DNA from: Mesorhizobium silamurunense
Lineage (GTDB): Bacteria; Pseudomonadota; Alphaproteobacteria; Rhizobiales; Rhizobiaceae
Assembly (NCBI RefSeq): GCF_014843825.1
Contig: NZ_JHQR01000028.1
Span: 1 to 32,402 of the forward strand
DNA length: 32,402 bases
Direction: 5' to 3'
Shown: one piece after another, positions 26,464-32,402 of the stretch
Layout: each line of letters starts with the position of its first letter
Numbering within the stretch: the stretch's first letter is position 1
Program-made: the position numbers and the translations under genes
Notes under the pieces: generated by a model
What the model was told of the DNA's origin: nothing
What the model saw: the letters and a program-made list of their open reading frames with translations, nothing else
Database searches by the model: none

Positions 26464-27198
26464 TCAAAGTTGCGCCAGGCCGCCGTCGACGGCGACCTCG
26501 CTGGCGGTCATGAAGCTGCTGTCCGACGACGCGAGAAAGGCAGCCACCGCCCCAATTTCCGCGGGATCGGCCATGCGCTGGAGCGGAGTCATCGCGCCGT
26601 AGGCCTTCTGGCCCTCCTCGCCCAGCGCTTCCTTCGCGAGTTCAGTTGCCGTCGCCCCGGGCGACAACACATTTACCCGGATGCCGGTGCCCTTCAGGTC
26701 CTCCGCCCAGGTCCGCGCGAGATTGCGCACTGCCGCCTTGCTCGCGCTGTAGGCAGTGAATCCCGGGGCGCCCGTGGTGCCAGCGCTCGATCCGGTCAGG
26801 ATGATCGAACCGCCCGGGCCCATCAACGGCAACGCCTTCTGGACCGTGAAGATCGTGCCCTTCACATTGGTGTCGAAGGTTTCGTCAATGTGCTCGGCGG
26901 TGATCTGGCCGAGCGGAAGCGGGCCTCCGGCCCCGGCATTGGCGAAGACGATATCGAGGCTTCCGCGCTCGGCCTTCACAGCCGCGTAAAGCCGGTCGAG
27001 GTCGGCCTCATTCGAGACCGAGCCTTTCACCGCGCGGGCATTGGCCCCGAGGTCCGCCACGGCGGCGTCGAGCGCTTCCTGTCGGCGGCCGAAGATGAAG
27101 ACGAAGGCGCCCTCCTCGACGAATCGCTTTGCTGCGGCGCGGCCGATGCCGGTGGCGCCGCCGGTGATGACGGCGGTCTTTCCATTCAATCTGGTCAT
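26464..27198 (-). CDS. SDR family oxidoreductase (divergent from LysR)
   Basis: This 244-residue classical SDR has TGGATGIG (residues 11-18), FGRRQEAL after the second strand, NAGAGG, the Ser motif ILTGSSAG, YSASK with the catalytic Tyr/Lys, and NVLSPGATATEL, ending AVDGGLAQL. The Met at 27198 is chosen over one three codons upstream because AAGG lies 9 nt before it, whereas the earlier ATG abuts the Shine-Dalgarno. It is the promoter-proximal gene of the minus-strand set and divergent from the LysR gene, 272 bp away, so it is the most likely primary target of that regulator. NADP-linked reduction of a carbonyl is expected; substrate unknown. Confidence 0.92.
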   Translation of the reverse strand: MTRLNGKTAVITGGATGIGRAAAKRFVEEGAFVFIFGRRQEALDAAVADLGANARAVKGSVSNEADLDRLYAAVKAERGSLDIVFANAGAGGPLPLGQITAEHIDETFDTNVKGTIFTVQKALPLMGPGGSIILTGSSAGTTGAPGFTAYSASKAAVRNLARTWAEDLKGTGIRVNVLSPGATATELAKEALGEEGQKAYGAMTPLQRMADPAEIGAVAAFLASSDSSFMTASEVAVDGGLAQL

Positions 27199-27410
27199 GA
27201 CGTGCATCCTTCCAGGCTTCCGCCTTGGTCATTCGGGAAAGCCCCGAGACCTTGAAGATGGGTCTGCCGAGGTCAGGCGTTGAGTGAGGAAGCGCGCACA
27301 TGGGTGGTGCGAAATCGATCCGGTACGGCTGTTAACGGCAGCCGCGACGATAAGGTTCCGCCGTTCGGAATTGGGCCCCGCTCGTCGACAAGTGTTATGA
27401 GGGCCGCCCT

Positions 27411-27422
27411 GTACTGTTGTAC
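27411..27422. promoter_or_regulatory. Candidate LysR operator in divergent gap
   Basis: GTACTGTTGTAC has perfect GTAC arms around a TGTT centre, 49 bp before the LysR start. LysR-type sites are usually longer interrupted palindromes (T-N11-A), so this is only a candidate. The remaining 27199-27410 shows no gene. Confidence 0.25.
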
Positions 27423-27470
27423 GATAAGTAAGGGCTTTGGAAGGCGCACCGCGCGGTGCGGGATTGCACC

Positions 27471-28394
27471 ATGATCGACTGGGATGACGTTCGCTACTTT
27501 CTTGCCGTCGCACGCGGAGGCTCGGTGCGGGCCGCCGCCAAGAGCCTCGGTGTGAACCACTCGACCGTGCTGCGACGCATCGCCCAGCTCGAGGACCGCC
27601 TCGGGGCGCACATGTTCGAAAAGCTGCCTTCGGGCTACCGCCTGACGGCTGCGGGCGAGGAGGTCCTCGAGCTCGCGGAGCGGATGGAAGCGTCGTCGCA
27701 CCAGCTGGAAACGCGCGTCTTGGGGCGCGACCAGAGCGTGCGCGGGCTTCTGCGGGTGACGCTGGCACCACCCCTCGCGACACACCTGCTCATGCCGGAC
27801 TTCGCCGATTTCGCGCGTCTGCATCCGGACATCGAGATGGAAATCTTGTCGTCCGGCGAGCTGGCAAATCTGACCAACCGAGAGGCCGACGTCGCGATCC
27901 GCGTCGTCTACGACCGCAAAACCCTGCCCCTCAATCTTCACGGCCTGAAGGGACCGGAGCTGTTCGGCGGCGTCTACATGTCCTGCGATCGACTAGCCGC
28001 GTGGCGTGCGGGCGCGCCTGATCCCATCCGGTGGATCGTCATAAGCATTCATGGAATTCCGGAATGGGCCAGCGAGGGTGAGGTTCGCACCACGGGAGTC
28101 CCGTTCAGGACCACGGACGGCGAGGCGCAGATCGTTGCAGTACGGCAAGGGCTCGGGATGACGACACTGCCGTGCTTCATTGGCGATGCCGACCCCCTAC
28201 TGGTGAGGGTGCCGGGCACCGACCTGCACATGTACGGAACGGTTTGGCTTCTCACACAGGGGGAAACACGCAAGACAAAGCGCGTGCGGCTCTTCACCGA
28301 GTTCGTATCCCGGAGGCTCGCCGCCTACGCGCCGCTTCTCACGGGACTGTCCGTATCGCGCGAGGCGACGGTGCAGCCGTCGCCGGCCAGATGA
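27471..28394 (+). CDS. LysR-family transcriptional regulator
   Basis: This 307-residue LysR regulator begins MIDWDDVRYFLAVARGGSVRA, with its winged helix continuing through AAKSLGVNHSTVLRRIAQLEDRLG (shown as a span, about residues 22-45) and FEKLPSGYRLTAAGEEVL. The effector domain starts near GLLRVTLAPPLATHLLMPDF; the motif NLTNREADVAIRV is typical of the DWDDLR/LysR subgroup controlling nearby dehydrogenases. ATG at 27471 matches the normal family start; an in-frame GTG lies five codons earlier. It is divergent from the SDR at 26464-27198, the usual LysR arrangement, so it probably controls the five-gene minus-strand set. The inducer is unknown. Confidence 0.93.
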   Translation: MIDWDDVRYFLAVARGGSVRAAAKSLGVNHSTVLRRIAQLEDRLGAHMFEKLPSGYRLTAAGEEVLELAERMEASSHQLETRVLGRDQSVRGLLRVTLAPPLATHLLMPDFADFARLHPDIEMEILSSGELANLTNREADVAIRVVYDRKTLPLNLHGLKGPELFGGVYMSCDRLAAWRAGAPDPIRWIVISIHGIPEWASEGEVRTTGVPFRTTDGEAQIVAVRQGLGMTTLPCFIGDADPLLVRVPGTDLHMYGTVWLLTQGETRKTKRVRLFTEFVSRRLAAYAPLLTGLSVSREATVQPSPAR

Positions 28395-28559
28395 CCGAAT
28401 GGCGGCTTTTAGGAGCAACGAACCTTTGGCACGAATGACCGAATGTGCTGAAGGGTTTCGGGTGCCGGCAGGCGTACGAAAGCCTCTCATGCAGGAACCC
28501 GCGGTCCGTGCGCGGTGAGCTATGGGGATTTGTGTTTTGGGGTGTGCCAGCGTCTGTCG
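28395..28559. other. Noncoding gap with short direct repeat
   Basis: No gene is seen. ATGACCGAATG occurs at 28391-28401 (overlapping the LysR stop) and at 28435-28445, 44 bp apart. The stretch may be part of an interspersed repeat or a scar of the element that left the recombinase remnant to the right. Confidence 0.4.
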
Positions 28560-29066
28560 CGGACGTCCGCATGGGGCGCTGGTGGCTGGTCGAGCATCCG
28601 GCTTCTGGGCCAGGTCGAAGAGCTTCTTGCGGTTATACCGACGGGCTTCACGTGCCTGACGACCGGCGCCATAGTCGCGCATCGCCCGTTCGAATCGTTG
28701 CACAGCGGCTGGCAGGAAAGTCACGACTTTCTCGACCTCAGGCTGCAATGCCAGCTCTGCTTCAATGCCCTTCCGGCGCTCTCGGATGGCCCTGATCTCA
28801 TCTGCCACTTCCTCGCCTTCCACAAAGCCCTTGGCAATCTGATCGACGACGCGCGACATTTCTCGCTTGGCGACTTCTAGGTCGCGCTCAAGCATGATCC
28901 GCTTGGCCGCTTTGTCGCCGATCAGCCGTTGTCGCTCTTCCTGATAAGCAGCGATGTAGGTCGTCAGATTCTCAGGCGAATGCAGCTTAGCTACGAGGCC
29001 TCCAACGACCAGCTTTTCGACCGTATCGAGATAGATGGCGAGGGCACCATCTAGCCGCCCCGCCAA
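28560..29066 (-). pseudogene. Serine site-specific recombinase, C-terminal remnant
   Basis: The minus-strand frame contains KLVVGGLVAKLHSPENLTTYIAAYQEERQRL, then a long coiled-coil-like stretch (LERDLEVAKREMSRVVDQIAKGFVEGEE and EIRAIRERRKGIEAEL). This is the C-terminal tail of large serine recombinases, where the zinc ribbon is followed by a heptad-rich helix. The N-terminal catalytic domain (Ser nucleophile, YSRVS-like motif) is missing; only a TTG could start the open frame and the sequence upstream is unrelated. After about 28600 the frame runs on into non-homologous sequence. It is a truncated relic of a prophage or integrative element. Confidence 0.7.
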
Positions 29067-29108
29067 TTGGAGAACAGTGATCGCCCCCCGCCGGTCACCT
29101 CACGTTGC

Positions 29109-30227
29109 TCAGTTGGAATTCGTCGGTAGCATGCGCTCGTTGGGATCGATCGGACCTAGGTCCTTCACGACCCGGAAACGACCGCTCTGCGCCTGCGCGA
29201 TGTACATGTTCATGCGAACATGGTGCTGGCCGGGAACCATTTCGGCCGGACCGCCCGGGCCGTCGCTGATCCGTGCGTGATCGAGAGCCCGGATGACCGC
29301 GTCCCGCTCGACACTGCCCGCTTCCTTCACCGCCGCTTCCCACATCTTGATCGCCCGGTAGTGGCCAGTGCAACCGCTGCCCGCGGTCAGGGTGGCACCA
29401 CCGGAGAACCGTTCGCTGTAGCGGCGCAAGAGCGCGCGACCGAACGGTTCGTCGAGTTCCTGATAATAGTCGAGGCAGCTGTAGAGGCCCTCGATCTGCT
29501 CGGACGGCACCAGATTGAAGAAGTTCTCGTCGAAGTAGGTGCAGACGATCTTGCCGCCGCGTTTGCCGAAACCGGCCTTGTGCAGTTCTTCGAGGAACGG
29601 TGTCAGGCCCGGCGGGACGATGGTGTTGAAAACCACGTCGGTTCCGCTCGCCATGATCTGCTGCACCGTCCGCCGGAAATCGACGGTGTCCAGCGGAAAA
29701 TACTCCTCGCCGACGATCTCGCCGCCGTTGGCGCGCACCGCCCGGCTCGCGGCCTTGTTCAGCAAATGGGGCCAGATGTAATCGGCCGACGGCAAATAGA
29801 ACCTCTTCGCCCCAGTGCTGTTCATGAGCCATGGTATAAGCGGCTCGACCTGCTGCGCGGGCACGGGCCCGGTGCAGAAAATCAGGGGATCGTTTTCCTG
29901 CCCCTCATACTGCTCGGTATAGATGTAGAGCGTCCTGCCCCGGGTGACCGCCTCGCTCTTGATGGCCAGGCGGGTCGAACTGTAGATGCCGCCGACGACC
30001 ACATCGACCTTGTCGACGTCGACCAGTTTCGCGGCCTTTGCCTTGGCGACACTGTCGATGGTCTCGCCATCCTCGATGACCAGCGCCACCGGCCGGCCGA
30101 GAAGGCCGCCTTTGGCGTTGATGTCGTCGACGAGCATGGTCGTGAGGTTCGCGTTGGCGATGCCCATGAAAGACAATGGGCCGGTCAGTTCGGCGATGAG
30201 GCCGATCTTGATTGGTTTCGGATCCAT
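29109..30227 (-). CDS. Branched-chain/amide-type SBP without signal peptide
   Basis: This 372-residue protein is a Peripla_BP_5/6 (LivJ, UrtA, AmiC type) ligand-binding protein. It starts MDPKPIKIGLIAELTGPLSF and keeps family features: LVDDINAKGGLLGRPVALVIED, KVDVVVGGIYSSTRLAI, LFYLPSADYIWP-like RFYLPSADYIWPH, GEEYFPLDTVDFRRTVQQI and the C-terminal RMNMYIAQAQSGRFRVV. There is no N-terminal signal: the residues before the first strand are few and polar, and the open upstream frame is hydrophilic too. GGAG lies about 8 nt before ATG 30227. No permease or ATPase is nearby. A cytoplasmic sensor such as AmiC or NhhC, which bind amides and control amidase or nitrilase genes, is the best guess. Confidence 0.85.
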   Translation of the reverse strand: MDPKPIKIGLIAELTGPLSFMGIANANLTTMLVDDINAKGGLLGRPVALVIEDGETIDSVAKAKAAKLVDVDKVDVVVGGIYSSTRLAIKSEAVTRGRTLYIYTEQYEGQENDPLIFCTGPVPAQQVEPLIPWLMNSTGAKRFYLPSADYIWPHLLNKAASRAVRANGGEIVGEEYFPLDTVDFRRTVQQIMASGTDVVFNTIVPPGLTPFLEELHKAGFGKRGGKIVCTYFDENFFNLVPSEQIEGLYSCLDYYQELDEPFGRALLRRYSERFSGGATLTAGSGCTGHYRAIKMWEAAVKEAGSVERDAVIRALDHARISDGPGGPAEMVPGQHHVRMNMYIAQAQSGRFRVVKDLGPIDPNERMLPTNSN

Positions 30228-30330
30228 CTTTTTTCTCCGATTCTGCGTGTTCGAGTTCTGGGGTTCGGCTTCCGAGGTGCTTGCCAGGGTTGCGCGCCTG
30301 CCCACCGGCACGCGGCGCGCAGCCAAGACG

Positions 30331-30603
30331 TCATGCCTCGTAGTGGCCGAGCAGCAGTGCAGCCTGCGGTTTGCCGACATGGCCGGCTTCCTGGAGGATC
30401 GCGGGCACCTCCGGATCCGACACGAAGTTCTTCCAACCCTCGGCGTCCCAGTCGAAAATCGCCCAGACGCGGTTAGGTTCCGTCGGGTCGCGGAACACGG
30501 TTGCGCCGTTCGAACCGTGCAACCGGCGCTTGTCGGCACCCTTGGTCGAAAAGATACGGATGAAGTGGTCGCCGTCCGCCACCCTGGTCGTTGCGAGAAG
30601 CAT
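30331..30603 (-). CDS. Small ABM-like hypothetical protein
   Basis: This 90-residue protein starts LLATTRVADGDHFIRIFS, contains HGSNGATVFRDPTEPNRVWAIFDWD and ends DPEVPAILQEAGHVGKPQAALLLG. Its length and the strand-helix-strand-strand pattern resemble the ferredoxin-like ABM (antibiotic biosynthesis monooxygenase) fold, and near-identical short proteins occur in mycobacteria and other soil bacteria, as I recall. No catalytic motif can be pointed to. GGAGGAAA lies 4-11 nt before ATG 30603, a strong site that decides the start over an upstream Met at 30681. It sits between the HD/LuxR regulator gene and the signal-less SBP gene, all on the minus strand, and may be controlled by that regulator. 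Confidence 0.75.
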   Translation of the reverse strand: MLLATTRVADGDHFIRIFSTKGADKRRLHGSNGATVFRDPTEPNRVWAIFDWDAEGWKNFVSDPEVPAILQEAGHVGKPQAALLLGHYEA

Positions 30604-30678
30604 CTGATTTCCTCCTGTCGGTCGCGGCCACCATTGGTCCGTCGACAGGATCACGATGCGCGCCCCGGAGGACGCGCG

Positions 30679-30698
30679 CATAGGGTGGATTCCCTATG
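30679..30698. promoter_or_regulatory. Inverted repeat CATAGGG-N6-CCCTATG
   Basis: Perfect 7-bp arms, CATAGGG (30679-30685) and CCCTATG (30692-30698), surround a 6-bp spacer. The site overlaps the stop codon of the HD/LuxR gene and lies about 85 bp upstream of the small ABM-like gene. One arm, CCCTATG, recurs at 32289-32295 just upstream of the regulator itself, so it is a candidate binding site for the LuxR domain. Confidence 0.4.
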
Positions 30699-32271
30699 TC
30701 TGCGTCTCGCCCGGCCGGTCAAGGGCATGCTCGACCGCATAGAGGGCCGCGGCGGCGCGGGTGGTCACGCCGATCTTGGCATAGACGCTCTGGATATGAT
30801 GGTCCGCGGTCTTGGGCGAGATATCCAACTTCCGGGCCACTTCCTTCGCCGTAAGCCCGGCGGCGATCAGGCGCAGCACCTCGATCTCGCGCGGCGTCAT
30901 GCCGGCCAGCGCCCGCGGCAGGGTCCGCCGCGAGGGCTGCCCCGCGAAGGACAACACGGCCTCGGCGGCGTCGTGGCAGATGCAGCCGTCACGAACAGCT
31001 GCGCGCAGCTGGGCTGCCGCCGCCTCGCTGGACAGCGCCTTGCGGTGAGGACGTTCCTCTCGCGACGTCTGGAAGGCTTCGGCAGCGGCCAGGATCCTGG
31101 CGGCCGGAGACAGATCGGAGCCGCTGACCTTGCGGTGATATCCCGAACCGTCCAGGCGTTCGTGATGGCGCAGCACCAGCGCGCCCATCGCATCGCCGTC
31201 ATGGCCGAAGGAAGCCAGCGCCCGCTCGCCGTAATAGGCGTGCAGCTGCGCGGCGTCGCGCTCGCGCACCGACAGCGGACCGTTGCGCATCCAGGTCGCC
31301 ACCGGCACCACGAGTTCGCCGATGTCATGGATGCATCCCGACCAGCACAGTGCGCGCACGTCAGGGTCGGGCAGCCCGATCCGTTTCCCCGCACCCGCGG
31401 CCAGTTCCGACACCATCCGCGAATGGCCCTGCGTAAACGGCATGCGCATGTCGATCATGTCCGCAATGGCAAGGAACGCCTCATCGCAAGCCCCCTCATC
31501 CAGGGTCACCGGCGGATCGGGCTCCAGCGCCAGGATCGTCTCGCGGTCGACCGTCGCGCCGATGCCCTCCATCAGCATCGCTGCGTTGGCGGAGACCAGC
31601 CGGGCCAGATTCGCTTCGTACGGGCCGTCGGCGCGACTGGCAATGGTTTCGGCCATCCCCTCGATGCCGACGGCATCGCTCAGCGCAATAGCATCCTGCG
31701 CCAACGTGATCAGACGCACAGCCGGCAGGACATCCTCGCCGCTTACCCCACGCGGCAGGCCCTTGCCATCCCATCGTTCGTAGATCTGTCCAAGATTTCG
31801 CCGGACCTCGTCGGACAGGCCAAGTCGCTCACCGATCCGCTGGGCGACCTCGCAATGCGCTGTGAGCACCGGGCGGGCGACAGCGAGCGCTTGTGACATC
31901 GCGGCCTCGATCGCCTTGGTCTGCGCGTCAGGAGCGAGATCGTAATAGAACCGCTTGAAGGCCTGCACGAAGACCCTGCCGAGTTCAGCGCGGTTGCCCA
32001 TATCGAGACCGACAAGATCCTGGCGAAGCGCGATTTCGTCGCCGAAGGTGGCCGACAGCAGGTCCGTGTCCGCATTGCAGCCGACATAGCGCAGCATAGA
32101 CTGATGATGGGCGTTGCGCCGAACCTGTTCAGGAACGCCCGCAAGCTCGGCGATCCGCATTGCAAGTATGCAAGATTTCAGCGCGAAGTCGCGAGAATGG
32201 CCCGTCGCGAGGTCCGAAGCATAAGCGAGGACCATCATGAAGTCCGCTCGGCGTATCGAGACGTCTGTCAT
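30694..32271 (-). CDS. HD-domain phosphohydrolase / LuxR-type regulator fusion
   Basis: This 525-residue protein combines HD-type hydrolase modules with a C-terminal LuxR HTH. An N-terminal HD-like half has HCEVAQRIGERLGL and YERWDGKGLPRG (about 139-174). The second half has GHSRMV (His283), HDIGE (315-319) and HHERLDGSGYH (369-379), i.e. the HD-GYP layout, but with HDIGK changed to HDIGE and GYP to GYH. The LuxR helix-turn-helix is at about 456-515 (MTPREIEVLRLIAAGLTAKE, then ISPKTADHHIQSVYAKIGV). No receiver or membrane domain is seen. It may sense or cleave a nucleotide second messenger and control transcription directly, though the altered motifs could mean binding without hydrolysis. It heads the minus-strand cluster with the small protein and SBP genes. 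Confidence 0.9.
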   Translation of the reverse strand: MTDVSIRRADFMMVLAYASDLATGHSRDFALKSCILAMRIAELAGVPEQVRRNAHHQSMLRYVGCNADTDLLSATFGDEIALRQDLVGLDMGNRAELGRVFVQAFKRFYYDLAPDAQTKAIEAAMSQALAVARPVLTAHCEVAQRIGERLGLSDEVRRNLGQIYERWDGKGLPRGVSGEDVLPAVRLITLAQDAIALSDAVGIEGMAETIASRADGPYEANLARLVSANAAMLMEGIGATVDRETILALEPDPPVTLDEGACDEAFLAIADMIDMRMPFTQGHSRMVSELAAGAGKRIGLPDPDVRALCWSGCIHDIGELVVPVATWMRNGPLSVRERDAAQLHAYYGERALASFGHDGDAMGALVLRHHERLDGSGYHRKVSGSDLSPAARILAAAEAFQTSREERPHRKALSSEAAAAQLRAAVRDGCICHDAAEAVLSFAGQPSRRTLPRALAGMTPREIEVLRLIAAGLTAKEVARKLDISPKTADHHIQSVYAKIGVTTRAAAALYAVEHALDRPGETQT

Positions 32272-32402
32272 CGCACACCCCCAGGGAGCCCTATGCTAGC
32301 CCTGCGTGCCGCTAATACCTAGGGGAAAAGTCCCAAGCCTGATGTGCTTCATTGCGAAGACCGAGCGTCCTGTTTTGGGCCGAAGAACGAACCCGCTGCG
32401 CG
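32272..32402. promoter_or_regulatory. Promoter region of the HD/LuxR gene
   Basis: No gene is seen up to the window end. CCCTATG (32289-32295) repeats one arm of the inverted repeat at 30679-30698, and a palindromic CCTAGG (32318-32323) followed by GGAAAAG lies further upstream. These may be autoregulatory sites. Confidence 0.3.

Overview
The window looks like a high-GC chromosome or large replicon of an alphaproteobacterium, most likely a Rhizobiales/Phyllobacteriaceae (Mesorhizobium-like) soil or plant-associated species. This is an inference from the dense ATGA-overlapping ABC importer operons, a rhizobial-style cobalamin-dependent MetH, a classic -24/-12 sigma-54 promoter and the many SDR and LysR genes. 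No tRNA, rRNA or CRISPR array was seen.

Left part (1-11.5 kb): a sugar or sugar-acid island built around a GntR/FadR regulator. On the minus strand gntR, ATPase, permease and substrate-binding protein (SBP) form one overlapping CUT2-type ABC operon. On the plus strand an SMP-30 lactonase, a second complete CUT2 importer, a VOC-fold protein, a D-2-hydroxyacid dehydrogenase and an RraA-like protein form another. A decayed SDR fragment lies at the left edge.

Middle (11.8-15.6 kb): a lone metH on the minus strand, with a near-perfect 22-bp palindrome over its promoter that resembles SahR-type (ArsR family) sites.

The most interesting system (15.9-21.4 kb) is a guanidine-use operon. A textbook sigma-54 promoter (15896-15910) is placed to start transcription just ahead of a clear guanidine-I (ykkC) riboswitch (about 15927-16040). 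The riboswitch is followed by an SBP, permease and ATPase of the urea-carboxylase-associated type, then a ureohydrolase that looks like the nickel-dependent guanidine hydrolase GdmH. Next come a protein with 19 histidines in its first 51 residues and a HupE/UreJ-family candidate nickel permease. The proposed logic is: nitrogen limitation and guanidine switch the operon on, guanidine is imported and hydrolysed to urea and ammonia, and the last two genes supply nickel. The HypA/HypB-like GdmH maturation partners known from cyanobacteria are absent from this operon, so the His-rich protein is a candidate alternative nickel chaperone.

Right part (21.4-32.4 kb): an accessory, partly decayed region. 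It holds a possible 26-residue small ORF, a hairpin-forming inverted repeat, a conserved hypothetical gene, an epoxide hydrolase broken by frameshifts, a five-gene oxidoreductase operon divergent from a LysR regulator, and a serine-recombinase remnant. It ends with a minus-strand cluster of an HD-domain/LuxR fusion regulator, a small ABM-like protein and a branched-chain-type SBP that has no signal peptide and may be a cytoplasmic amide sensor like AmiC.
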